A DNA stretch of 32,773 bases from NCBI GenBank assembly GCA_964426355.1, contig CAYRRA010000024.1, positions 1 to 32,773 of the forward strand, in the 5' to 3' direction. Source of the DNA: JAJFTV01 sp964426355. GTDB taxonomy: Bacteria > Chloroflexota > Anaerolineae > Anaerolineales > Anaerolineaceae. The translations under genes and the position numbers were made by a program. Each line of letters begins with the position of its first letter. Positions within the stretch are counted from its first letter, which is position 1. Below, piece by piece: positions 7,083 to 15,151 of this stretch. The notes beneath the pieces are model-generated. The model saw only the letters and a list, made by a program, of their open reading frames with translations, was not told the DNA's origin and made no database searches.

Positions 7083-10000
7083 TCGTGACATCTTGAAAGA
7101 CAAAAAAGCAGAACAGAATAACCTTAAAAAAGACCCACTGTTACCAGAGCAAATATCCGGAAAACCAGGGGGTATTCTCCAGATGGAACAAGCTGTGCAA
7201 TTCCCTGAACAAGCACAACCGGATGCTTTTCTATCTCTGCAGAATAAATATGGCAACCAGGATGTTCAACGAATTGTCAATCCCACACCAAAGCAAGAAT
7301 CTCTCACCGATCGTAGTGGGCAATTAAATAAACAGATATCCGATGAAATCCAACGCGCTCGAAGCGGTGGTTCTCCCCTCCCTTCCGAGACCCGAAGTGA
7401 AATGACCCAGAAATTCGGGTATCCATTTGGTTCCGTTCGTGTGCACAACGATCAACAATCGGATCAACTCAGTCGAAAATTGCAGGCAAATGCCTTTACG
7501 ATTGGAAACAACATCTTTTTCCGTCAAGGTGCTTTTGACCCCAACTCCACGCAGGGGAAAAGAACCCTTACCCATGAGTTAACTCACGTAGTGCAGCAGC
7601 AATCCAGCGCCGCAACGAGCGGTCGGCTAAAATTAGGCAAACCGGGCGACCAGTATGAACAAGAAGCCGACCAGGTAGCTGCATCGCATCGCACCTCCCT
7701 GCAGTCTGGTCGTGCTGTTCAAAGAGCGACAATACAGCGAACTTTTTTATCTGGCTTGTTCAGCAGGTCGACCAGCGCTACGACCACCCCAACCAGTCCA
7801 GGTGGAACCACAGCCAAACAATGGGGAAAGTTAAAAACTTTGGGTGTTGTAGATGAAACTCAATGGGGTACTTTTTCTACCGATCAAAAAAGGGTCATCC
7901 TGGCAGCTCTGGCTGTAGGTGATGCATTAGCTCAGAAATTAATCTATGCCGCCCAAAACCCCACCAACTGGCCCAAAGATAAAACTGACGCAAGCATCTA
8001 CAGTCTTGATATCATCAAACTGATTGATGGACCGATCCATCTTTCATTCTCTAACTGGAACTCACAAATCAAAGCTATTCATAAGGAAAAACTGATCACC
8101 TGCGCAAGCGCAAAAAATCCGTATATCCAAGACTTGACGACAGCCGCCATCGCAGACCAATGGCCCAAAGACGGTGCGGACAATGAAATCACTGATGCTG
8201 GCATCTTAAGAAGAATTAAAGACATCGTCAGGGTACCTTTTGACAAATGGCATGGTTTGGGCAAAGAACAGCGCAAAGCATTACTCGCCTTTGCAAATAC
8301 CAATAAACCATTTACCAATCAACTGGCAACTGCTGCAATTGCAGGAAACTGGCCCAAAGATAAGACAGCAGAAATCTATGATGAAACCAGGTTAAGCAGT
8401 ATTCCGGAGAAAATTGGCTTAACCTTTGCCAATTGGAACAACATTGCCAGTGGCGACCAACGCGATTGGCTGCTGGTATTAGCCAATGAAACCTTTGTCA
8501 AAGAACTTGCACAAACCGCCCTCAACAATACCTGGCCCAAAGACAAGACGGCTGAAATTTCGAATGCAGCAAAACTGAAAGACATCAAAGAAAAAATCGG
8601 CGTTCCATTTGCCAATTGGAACAATATCACCAACGATGATCAACGTGCCAACCTGCTTGGTTTTGCCGCTGAAACCTTTGTGAAGGAACTGGCACAAGCC
8701 GCGCTGGCTGGAAAATATCCCCAGGATAATTCAGGCGATATCACGGATGCCGCAAAACTGAAAGACATCAAAGAAAAAATCGGGTGCCCATTTGCAAACT
8801 GGAACACCATCAGCAGTGCCGATCAACGTGGCTGGCTGCTTGCTTTAACAGCAGAACCTTTTATCAAGGAACTGGCGCAGGCAGCGCTTGCCAACCAGTG
8901 GCCCCAAGATAAAACCAGCGATATCTCCGATTCTGGTAAACTCAAAGATATTCGCGACAAAATCGGAACCTCTTTTGCAGATTGGAAAAAAATAGCAAGC
9001 GGAGATCAACGCGATTGGCTCCTTACTAACAAGGATAAAACCTACATCTGGGAACTGGCTTCTGCTGCTGTGGCAAATCAATGGCCCAAAGACCAAAGCA
9101 GCGATATCACCGATGATGCCAAACTAAAACAAATCAAAGACAACATCAAGCTCAGCTTCGCTCAGTGGTCAACTATAACCATTCCAGCCCGGAGAGGCAG
9201 CCTGTTAGACGCTGTCTCCTTATTGGTTGCCAAAGACCTGGTGACCCTCTCCAGATCCGCGATAAGCGGTGCATGGCCCTTGGATGGCGCCAATGCCGAT
9301 CTCACCGATATGAACAAGTGGAAATCTATCGCTACCGCTGTCGATAACATTTCCCCAGCCTTCTGGAACGGTCTGGATGCCGCAACGCGTACCTCGGCAT
9401 TGGCTGAAACAGATGACAAAAAACGAAAAAACATCATCCTTTCTGCCAACTTTGAACGCGGAGACAAAACCGGTTACATGGAAAAAGCCGGCTCTGTAAC
9501 GGGTCATGCCATAACCGATACCGTGATTGGTGGGGTGGGACTAGGCAGTAATATCACTGAACTGGCGGGGGGACCCGATGGCGATTCGGGCACCAGCCGG
9601 GCTGCTGGTATCGTTGGATCTGTCGGGGAAGGCATGAACATGATCGCTCAAGGCACTTCTTTCTTGGGCAGCATTGCCCAATACAGAAGAGGGAAACGAA
9701 TGAGCCAGGGTGAAAATTTCTCGCGAGCTGCCAAAAAAGTAGGTCAGAAAGAACAAAGCAAAGGTAAATGGGGAATGGCGAGCTCAGGACTGGGTTTTGT
9801 CGGCAGTACGTTCGGGCTTGGCGGAAACCTCTCAAAAGCCATCGATCCCGATTCGGATGAAAGCAAGGCAACGGGTGGCGCATTAGGCGCGACGGGTAGT
9901 GTTCTCGGAATGATTGGTTCCGGTTTAAGTATTGGCAAAACCAGTGCTTCGATGCACAGCGCAAGAAGGCGCAGTAGTGCAGCCAAAAAGCATATTAAAA

Positions 10001-10476
10001 CCGGCGGCACCTTGACAGCGGAAGAAACGCAATTAAATGAAATCGCAAAATTTACCTCAAAGAACCAAAATAAAACCGGTAAAGGTTTTGGTCTTCTCAA
10101 AGGTATTTCCTCATTCCTTGGTAGTTCTGCCAGCACAGTGGGTAATATTGGCGGTATTTTCTCAAGTCAGTTAGGGTTTGGGGCAGGCATCGTCTCAACC
10201 GTTTTCAGTGGTCTTGGCTTGCTCGGCGGATTAGGACAATGGATTGCGGACAGCGCGGGTAAACCTAAAGAAACTGACCTGGAAGCCAAAGCAACTCAGT
10301 TGATTGGACTGCTAAAAATGGGTCCGCCAAAAGGGAAAGATGCGGCTGTCTTCACCAGGGAGGTCCTGGGGATCGAATTCGTCGATGTCAACAACCCGGA
10401 CACCTGGGCAGATTGGATCGAAGAGGACGAAGCTGGTGCCAAGGCATTGATTAAATCCAAGCTCTCAAAGTATTAA
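7063..10476 (+). CDS. DUF4157 (eCIS core domain) repeat protein, probable cargo
   Basis: An 1137-residue protein in four parts. Residues 1-90 are polar and contain VQRIV. Residues about 90-190 match DUF4157, the eCIS-associated domain: LPSETRSEM, GYPFGSVRVHND, ANAFTIGNNIFF, and HELTHVVQQ with an HExxH zinc-protease signature at 171-175. Residues about 303-800 hold eight repeats of 61-64 residues, each opening with W/Y-P-x-D (positions 303, 367, 430, 491, 552, 613, 674, 738) and carrying a FANWNxI...DQR..LL core. Residues about 800-1137 are rich in Gly/Ser/Ala with several amphipathic or hydrophobic stretches (e.g. FGAGIVSTVFSGLGLLGGLG), suggesting membrane insertion or lumen packing. AAGGAAGGG precedes the ATG, which lies inside the ATPase gene. 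DUF4157 is known to mark eCIS-linked toxins, so this is the best payload candidate; the activity itself is not identified. Confidence 0.85.
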   Translation: MATNQHDRDILKDKKAEQNNLKKDPLLPEQISGKPGGILQMEQAVQFPEQAQPDAFLSLQNKYGNQDVQRIVNPTPKQESLTDRSGQLNKQISDEIQRARSGGSPLPSETRSEMTQKFGYPFGSVRVHNDQQSDQLSRKLQANAFTIGNNIFFRQGAFDPNSTQGKRTLTHELTHVVQQQSSAATSGRLKLGKPGDQYEQEADQVAASHRTSLQSGRAVQRATIQRTFLSGLFSRSTSATTTPTSPGGTTAKQWGKLKTLGVVDETQWGTFSTDQKRVILAALAVGDALAQKLIYAAQNPTNWPKDKTDASIYSLDIIKLIDGPIHLSFSNWNSQIKAIHKEKLITCASAKNPYIQDLTTAAIADQWPKDGADNEITDAGILRRIKDIVRVPFDKWHGLGKEQRKALLAFANTNKPFTNQLATAAIAGNWPKDKTAEIYDETRLSSIPEKIGLTFANWNNIASGDQRDWLLVLANETFVKELAQTALNNTWPKDKTAEISNAAKLKDIKEKIGVPFANWNNITNDDQRANLLGFAAETFVKELAQAALAGKYPQDNSGDITDAAKLKDIKEKIGCPFANWNTISSADQRGWLLALTAEPFIKELAQAALANQWPQDKTSDISDSGKLKDIRDKIGTSFADWKKIASGDQRDWLLTNKDKTYIWELASAAVANQWPKDQSSDITDDAKLKQIKDNIKLSFAQWSTITIPARRGSLLDAVSLLVAKDLVTLSRSAISGAWPLDGANADLTDMNKWKSIATAVDNISPAFWNGLDAATRTSALAETDDKKRKNIILSANFERGDKTGYMEKAGSVTGHAITDTVIGGVGLGSNITELAGGPDGDSGTSRAAGIVGSVGEGMNMIAQGTSFLGSIAQYRRGKRMSQGENFSRAAKKVGQKEQSKGKWGMASSGLGFVGSTFGLGGNLSKAIDPDSDESKATGGALGATGSVLGMIGSGLSIGKTSASMHSARRRSSAAKKHIKTGGTLTAEETQLNEIAKFTSKNQNKTGKGFGLLKGISSFLGSSASTVGNIGGIFSSQLGFGAGIVSTVFSGLGLLGGLGQWIADSAGKPKETDLEAKATQLIGLLKMGPPKGKDAAVFTREVLGIEFVDVNNPDTWADWIEEDEAGAKALIKSKLSKY

Positions 10477-10499
10477 CAGCGGAAAGGAAAACAATAATT

Positions 10500-11069
10500 A
10501 TGAATGAAAAATTGGTTCAGTTAGCAGACCGGTTGGAAGAGTTGGAATATCCCAGCTATCTGGTTCCGATGAATGAGGAAGAATCGATTCATCAACTGGT
10601 GGTTGATATCGATGAAGAACTCGCTTTGAGAATGACCATTTTTTTCCTGGGTGACCTTTTAAAGTTGGTTGCAGGGCAAAAAGAAATTTCAGATATCTCC
10701 ACCGAGTTGGAAGAAAGTAAGGCAGATTTCTTGCAACTATTCGTCCGATTTCCTTTCGAGCTTCAAAAGGAGACCACTCCAGACACTGCAAGACTTGCTT
10801 TAATGTTTAACTGGTCAACACCTGTTGGGGCGTTTGGTTTGAATGAAGCTCAAAACTTTGTTTTTTATCGGCATGTCTTTCAGACAACGCAAGATGAACC
10901 CACAGATGAACTCATCATCGAAGCTGTCGCTGGGATGGATTTTTATGCAAAGCAGCGTTTTGAGGGCTTGCGAGCCATCAGCACTGGAGAAAAGTCATTG
11001 AACGAATATATCCAGGAAATTGAAAAATCAAATCGCAAGTCGGAGGAGTTCCCCGGTTATGATTTATGA
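10500..11069 (+). CDS. Putative eCIS chaperone, unknown family
   Basis: A 189-residue acidic protein without signal peptide or membrane segment. The N-terminus is a predicted helix (MNEKLVQLADRLEELEYP), followed by alternating strand-like segments (ALRMTIFFLGDLL, FLQLFVRFPFEL, ARLALMFNW, FGLNEAQNFVFYRHVF) and a final helix (IIEAVAGMDFYAKQRFEGLRAI). This order resembles the YbjN / type III secretion chaperone-like fold by eye, which I treat only as a hint. It sits 23 bases after the DUF4157 cargo gene and overlaps the cap gene by 11 bases, so a role as cargo chaperone or assembly helper is a reasonable inference. AAGGA upstream supports the ATG at 10500. Confidence 0.75.
   Translation: MNEKLVQLADRLEELEYPSYLVPMNEEESIHQLVVDIDEELALRMTIFFLGDLLKLVAGQKEISDISTELEESKADFLQLFVRFPFELQKETTPDTARLALMFNWSTPVGAFGLNEAQNFVFYRHVFQTTQDEPTDELIIEAVAGMDFYAKQRFEGLRAISTGEKSLNEYIQEIEKSNRKSEEFPGYDL
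11042..11048 (+). promoter_or_regulatory. Ribosome binding site deciding the DUF4255 start
   Basis: GGAGGAG lies 10 bases upstream of the ATG at 11059 and inside the preceding gene. The longer frame from 11020 lacks such a site, so the shorter start is preferred. Confidence 0.6.
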
Positions 11070-11895
11070 GTTGAATGAAACCCTGCGCGAGCTGTTGTTG
11101 CGTGAAATGCCCGTAAGGAAGGGAGATGTTGACATTCAATTTGAACTTCCTAAACGAGAATGGTCATCACGCTTGAGCAAACCGACTTTGAATATTTATC
11201 TCTATGATATTCTGGAAAACATTGAACTACGCGGCTCTGAGCAGTGGTCTCAATTTGACAATGAGGATGGAACAGTCACCTTGCGCCGCAACCCGGTCAG
11301 GATAAATTTCTACTACCTGATCACCAGTTGGGCGAAAGAAATCCAAGACGAACAACACTTGCTCTCGGTTACGCTCACCACCCTGCTGCGACAGGCGACG
11401 ATCCCTGAACTGATCCTGCCGGATGTGCTGAAAAACCAGCCCGTACCCATCCGGCTTGAGGTTGTTCAAAATAAAGGCTTGCAAAAAATGTCGGATTTCT
11501 GGGGAACCATGGACAACGACCCTCATCCCGGTATCCGTCTTACGGTCACTTTAACTGTCGACCCATATCCTCCGGTGATCGCACCACGAGTTTCAGCTTC
11601 TGAAATGCGTTTTGGTCAAACAACCCCACCGGATAAAGATCAAGGTAAGGAGGTCCCAACTTCAAAATCATATTTAGCCATTCGTGGAAAGGTAAAGAGC
11701 CAGAAATATTCACCCACCACGCTGAGGATTGTTTTGGTCGAAAAAAATGAAGAAATCACCATCCACGATGAAGGTGATTTTAAAATCCAGAATATTTCTG
11801 AAGGCACTTACCACCTGGATATTTATATGCAGGATAGGGTATTAAGGCGCGAGAAAATTGTAGTGCCTTCATCGAATTACGATATCGTCGTTTAG
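11059..11895 (+). CDS. DUF4255 protein, tail terminator/cap (Afp16/Pvc16-like)
   Basis: A 278-residue protein whose first 180 or so residues match DUF4255, the family of the eCIS cap that closes the distal end of the tube and sheath. Family features are YELNETLRELL, VDIQFELPKREW, PTLNIYLYDILEN, VRINFYYLITSWA, the DEQHLLSVTLTTLLR block and GIRLTVTLTVDP. After a short linker (about 180-205) there is an extra C-terminal beta domain, SYLAIRGKVKS...LRIVLVEKNEE...GTYHLDIYM, which resembles a carboxypeptidase-regulatory-like or Ig fold. The start at 11059 is chosen over 11020 because of GGAGGAG at 11042. The gene overlaps its upstream neighbour by 11 bases. Confidence 0.88.
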   Translation: MIYELNETLRELLLREMPVRKGDVDIQFELPKREWSSRLSKPTLNIYLYDILENIELRGSEQWSQFDNEDGTVTLRRNPVRINFYYLITSWAKEIQDEQHLLSVTLTTLLRQATIPELILPDVLKNQPVPIRLEVVQNKGLQKMSDFWGTMDNDPHPGIRLTVTLTVDPYPPVIAPRVSASEMRFGQTTPPDKDQGKEVPTSKSYLAIRGKVKSQKYSPTTLRIVLVEKNEEITIHDEGDFKIQNISEGTYHLDIYMQDRVLRREKIVVPSSNYDIVV

Positions 11896-12028
11896 AAAAG
11901 GTCAATTACCACAACGAGAGTACCTATCAAGGAGGTCAACCGAAAACACGCTGCCATTTTATAGAATTTGATAAAGAAGAAATACATATCAAAATCATTT
12001 TAAGGAGTCTTTCAGAAAGGACAGGAAC
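11896..12028 (+). other. Longest internal gap of the eCIS locus
   Basis: This 133-base gap before the sheath gene holds an isolated AGGAGG (about 11931-11936) with no ORF behind it, an inverted repeat TTTGATA (11967-11973) / TATCAAA (11987-11993), and an AAGGAG shortly before the sheath. It could carry an extra promoter or mRNA processing site for the highly needed sheath and tube genes. No clear -35/-10 pair is visible. Confidence 0.35.
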
Positions 12029-13702
12029 ATGCCAGAGTATTTATCACCAGGTGTTTATGTTGAAGAGGTAGATCGAGGACCAAAACCCATTGAGGGTGTT
12101 GGCACCGCCATGGCTGCCTTCGTTGGTTTCACCGAGAAAGCCGAGCAGGTCCGTGAAATCGATGGGGAAAAAGTTGTGGAGAATTTGCTAAATCGTCCTC
12201 AGTTGATTACCAATTGGACCCAATATGTCGAAAGATATGGAGGGTTTGTCCCAGGTACGTATTTACCTCAATCCGTTTACGGTTACTTCATGAATGGCGG
12301 TTCGCGCTGCTACGTGGTCAGTGTTCGCACTTTCCCCAAAGCCCAGGCGACCTTGCGCAACGCACAAGGCAAACCAGCCCTGACCGTGCAAGCCCGCTTT
12401 GCAGGGGTTGAAGGCATGCGCCAGCGTATTCGGGTTACGGATGTAGCCTTGCTTGAGTCACCCGCAGCATCCAAGAAAACTGGCAAGGATGACAAAGAGG
12501 AAAAACCAGCAGGCGCAGAAGCTGTTGCACCAGAAACCACTCCAGGTGGCGATGGCGGTTTCACACTTATCGTCGAACAAGAAACCAACAGTGGCGGCTG
12601 GCACGCTTTGGAAACATTGCGTGATGTTACCCTGCAGGAATCCGTTGCTGAAGGGAAAAAACACGTTGCAGTTGCCTATAAAAACAACAAGCCATCCAAA
12701 TTCATCGAGATCCTGATTGCCGACCCCAAAGCCGCTATTGCTCAGCTCATCCCGCAGGAACAGGAACAAAGCATGGTCATTGAAAAATCATTGCTGCCTG
12801 CAACCTCCAGCGATGAGTTCAAAGGCGACGTGACCAAGCGAAGTGGTGTGGAAGGTCTTGAAGTTCTGGATGATGTCACGATCGTGTGCGTCCCCGATTT
12901 GATGACCACCATGCCCGGCGAAAAACTGGATATGGACATGGTCAAACATGTTCAAGGTTTGATGATTGCCCACTGCGAAAGAATGGGTGATCGGGTTGCC
13001 ATCCTGGATACCCCACCGGACCTCACCCCACAGGAAGTCAAGAATTGGCGCATGAATATCGCCGGTTATGACTCCAATTATGCAGCATTGTACTATCCCT
13101 GGGTCAAGGTGATGGACCCCATCAGCAACAAGCTCATCGACATGCCTCCTTCAGGTCACATGGCTGGCATCTGGGCTCGCAGTGACAACACCCGCGGCGT
13201 GCATAAAGCTCCCGCCAATGAAGTGGTACAAGGTGCAGTAGGCTTGGCATACCAGACCACAAAAGGCGAGCAAGATACGCTCAACCCCATCGGTATTAAC
13301 TGCATCCGCGCTTTCCCTGGACGCGGTATCCGGGTCTGGGGTGCACGCACCCTCACATCCGATCCTGCCTGGCGTTATATCAATGTCCGCCGTTTGTTCA
13401 ATTATGTCGAGAAATCCATCGAAAACGGCACACAATGGATCGTATTTGAGCCAAATGACCGCAAGCTTTGGGCGCGCGTTCGCCGCGATGTATCCGCCTT
13501 CCTCAAGACGGTCTGGCGCGATGGCGCATTGTTTGACAGCACACCAGATGAAGCTTTCTATGTCAAATGCGATGATGAATTGAACCCACCCGAATCACGC
13601 GATATGGGTCGATTAATCATCGAAATCGGTATGTCACCCGTTAAACCCGCCGAGTTTGTCATTTTCCGCATCAGCCAATGGGCAGGTCCGGGCTCTGAAT
13701 GA
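12029..13702 (+). CDS. Contractile tail sheath protein (Afp2-4-like)
   Basis: A 557-residue sheath subunit whose contraction drives the inner tube into the target. The family N-terminus YLSPGVYVEEVDRGPKPIEGV is present, followed by AAFVGFTEKAE, GGSRCYVVSV, and the conserved C-terminal half: DDVTIVCVPDL, RVAILDTPP, NYAALYYPWVKV, PPSGHMAGIWARSDNTRGVHKAPAN, GINCIRAFPGRGIRVWGARTL, YINVRRLFNYVEKSIE and the last strand-forming region ending in FRISQWAGPGSE. Residues about 149-178 are a low-complexity K/E/P/A-rich insert, probably a surface loop in the variable domain. AGGACAGG precedes the ATG. Only one sheath gene is seen, whereas Afp and PVC have three. Confidence 0.95.
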   Translation: MPEYLSPGVYVEEVDRGPKPIEGVGTAMAAFVGFTEKAEQVREIDGEKVVENLLNRPQLITNWTQYVERYGGFVPGTYLPQSVYGYFMNGGSRCYVVSVRTFPKAQATLRNAQGKPALTVQARFAGVEGMRQRIRVTDVALLESPAASKKTGKDDKEEKPAGAEAVAPETTPGGDGGFTLIVEQETNSGGWHALETLRDVTLQESVAEGKKHVAVAYKNNKPSKFIEILIADPKAAIAQLIPQEQEQSMVIEKSLLPATSSDEFKGDVTKRSGVEGLEVLDDVTIVCVPDLMTTMPGEKLDMDMVKHVQGLMIAHCERMGDRVAILDTPPDLTPQEVKNWRMNIAGYDSNYAALYYPWVKVMDPISNKLIDMPPSGHMAGIWARSDNTRGVHKAPANEVVQGAVGLAYQTTKGEQDTLNPIGINCIRAFPGRGIRVWGARTLTSDPAWRYINVRRLFNYVEKSIENGTQWIVFEPNDRKLWARVRRDVSAFLKTVWRDGALFDSTPDEAFYVKCDDELNPPESRDMGRLIIEIGMSPVKPAEFVIFRISQWAGPGSE

Positions 13703-13738
13703 ACCAGCGAGAATACATCATAAACGAAGGAGCAAATT

Positions 13739-14188
13739 ATGCCAGGTAGAGAAGATCCTCTTGTCGCTTTTAAGTTTGGTCTCGAAATCGAAGGAAAACT
13801 GAGCGGTTATTTCACAAACGTCTCCGGTATCGGGTCCGAAACAGAAGTTGTTGACCATAAAGTCACCAACCCGGAAACGGGTGAAACCATTATCCAGAAA
13901 ATCCCAGGTCGCTTAACCTGGACCGAAGTCTCATTGAAACGCGGTGTTACCAGCAATCTGGATATCTGGGAATGGAGAAAAGCGGTTGTCCAGGGAAAAA
14001 TCGATGAAGCACGCACCAACTGCTCCATCATCGCATACACCCAGGATAACACCGCCATTGCCCGCTGGGAGTTCACCAGCGCCTGGCCCAGCAAGGTCGT
14101 TGGTCCTGAAATGGACGCAGGCAGCCAGGAATATATGATCGAGGAAATCACCATCGTCCACGAGGGCATGGAACGCGTTTCCGTCTAG
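13739..14188 (+). CDS. Inner tube protein 1 (gp19/Afp1-like)
   Basis: A 149-residue member of the T4 gp19-like tube family that stacks as hexameric rings inside the sheath. Family features: PLVAFKFGLEIEG, YFTNVSGIGSETEVVDHK, PGRLTWTEVSLKRGVTSNLDIWEWRKAVV, the RWEFTSAWPSKVVGPEMDAG core and the closing EITIVHEGMERV. GAAGGAG lies 8 bases before the ATG. It directly follows the sheath (36 bases), the usual sheath-tube order, and is followed by a strong hairpin at 14204-14235, which suggests that sheath and tube 1 are made at a different level from later genes. Confidence 0.94.
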   Translation: MPGREDPLVAFKFGLEIEGKLSGYFTNVSGIGSETEVVDHKVTNPETGETIIQKIPGRLTWTEVSLKRGVTSNLDIWEWRKAVVQGKIDEARTNCSIIAYTQDNTAIARWEFTSAWPSKVVGPEMDAGSQEYMIEEITIVHEGMERVSV

Positions 14189-14203
14189 TTTTATGGCAAC
14201 AGA

Positions 14204-14235
14204 GGTGGTCATATTTCTTATGAAATATGACCACC
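14204..14235 (+). terminator. 14-bp perfect hairpin between tube genes (attenuator or processing site)
   Basis: GGTGGTCATATTTC (14204-14217) pairs perfectly with GAAATATGACCACC (14222-14235) around a TTAT loop. The hairpin lies 15 bases after the tube 1 stop and is followed by ACCAATTTAGATTTT, T-rich but not a clean U-tract. Because transcription must continue into the remaining eCIS genes, partial termination or 3'-end protection of the sheath-tube message is more likely than full termination. Confidence 0.6.
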
Positions 14236-14266
14236 ACCAATTTAGATTTTAGAAAATGGATGGACT

Positions 14267-14740
14267 ATGTTAAGTTCTATTGATAATGATTTTGAGCTCA
14301 ACCCACTCAATATTTTCTACACACTCGATATCAACCAGGCGCGTATCGCCGCGTTCGGCAGCTTATCAGGAGGTGAAATTGAGATCACTCCCATCAAACA
14401 TAACGTAGTCTATTCCTCCGGTGAGATGAGAACGCTGCTAATCCCTGGACCGACCCACTATTCACCAGTCACATTGGTGCGCGGTTATGGAAATACAAAA
14501 GAACTTTATAACTGGTTTGTCACAGTGAATAAAGGAAAGATTTTTTCTGCACGGAAAAATGTGACCATCACCTTGAATGCTTTTCAAGAAGATGGTTTTA
14601 TGCCGTTGGTCTCATGGACGTTAATCAATGCCTGGCCAACGAAGGTATCTGGTTTTGAAAGCGATCAATCCGGTATGCCCCAGGTAGCGAAATTTTCGAT
14701 TACCTTAATGGCAGAAGGTATTGAGAGAGTTGATCCATAA
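14267..14740 (+). CDS. Inner tube protein 2 (gp19/Afp1-5-like)
   Basis: A 157-residue second member of the gp19-like tube family. It shares the fold signature of tube 1: NIFYTLDINQARIAAFGSLSGGEIEI, then GPTHYSPVTLVRGYGNTKELYNWFVTV, VTITLNAFQEDG, WTLINAWPTKVSGFE and FSITLMAEGIERVDP. It is clearly diverged from tube 1. In characterised eCIS, extra tube paralogues form the rings nearest the baseplate, so this may be a baseplate-proximal ring. No strong ribosome site precedes the ATG at 14267; a five-codon mini-ORF overlaps it in another frame. Confidence 0.9.
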   Translation: MLSSIDNDFELNPLNIFYTLDINQARIAAFGSLSGGEIEITPIKHNVVYSSGEMRTLLIPGPTHYSPVTLVRGYGNTKELYNWFVTVNKGKIFSARKNVTITLNAFQEDGFMPLVSWTLINAWPTKVSGFESDQSGMPQVAKFSITLMAEGIERVDP

Positions 14741-14782
14741 CACTGAGAGAGGTTTAATTCGAGCAGGAAAGGAAATTTTGTG

Positions 14783-15151
14783 ATGAGCATTCAAACAGAG
14801 TTTGAATTCGAAATGCCAATCGGGTATGTAGACAAAGAAGGAAACTTGCATAAAAAAGGCACCATGCGGCTTGCTACTGCAATGGATGAAATTACCCCCC
14901 TGGACGATATGCGTGTGCAGTCAAATGAGGCATATCTGATCATCGTCCTCCTGGCAAGGGTAATCACAAGCCTGGGAACATTGAAACACATCAACACAAG
15001 TGTCATCGAAAATTTATTCGCAGCAGACCTGGCATATCTGCAGGCATTCTATCAACAGATCAATGAAACCGGAAAGACGACTTTCAAAACAACCTGTGAA
15101 CACTGTGGAAAAGAAATGGAAATAGACTTAGCAAAATTGGGGGGGGTATAA
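14783..15151 (+). CDS. Tail-assembly-chaperone-like protein (short, 0-frame product)
   Basis: A 122-residue protein, or 123 from the GTG at 14780; AGGAAAGGAAA sits at better spacing for the ATG at 14783. The sequence begins IQTEFEFEMPIGYVD and continues RLATAMDEITPLDD, a helix-rich middle (EAYLIIVLLARVITSLG), NLFAADLAYLQAFYQQIN, and ends with a half zinc-ribbon TCEHCGKEMEIDL. Similar small proteins, often described as phage tail assembly proteins, lie at this place in eCIS loci; the family assignment is by eye. The last codons run through eight G residues and stop at TAA 15149-15151. A -1 shift on that run would extend the protein into the DUF6760-like frame, as lambda G is extended to GT. 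Confidence 0.78.
   Translation: MSIQTEFEFEMPIGYVDKEGNLHKKGTMRLATAMDEITPLDDMRVQSNEAYLIIVLLARVITSLGTLKHINTSVIENLFAADLAYLQAFYQQINETGKTTFKTTCEHCGKEMEIDLAKLGGV
15139..15146 (+). other. Candidate -1 ribosomal frameshift slippery site (eight G)
   Basis: Zero-frame codons are TTG GGG GGG GTA TAA. G GGG GGG fits the X XXY YYZ rule for simultaneous -1 slippage, with the zero-frame stop a few bases downstream. After slipping, reading resumes at 15145 as GGT ATA AAG GGC, entering the downstream ORF. A homopolymer sequencing error is the main alternative, and DNA-level or transcript slippage on the G run is another. Confidence 0.65.

Noticed and set aside
7969..9470. Regular repeats that could suggest a CRISPR array
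   Set aside because: Units are about 183 bases, in frame and protein-coding; no short identical repeats with unique spacers.
9554..10136. Long minus-strand ORFs opposite the Gly-rich tail of the DUF4157 gene
   Set aside because: They are shadows of the plus-strand reading frame, with no sensible composition, start site or neighbour.
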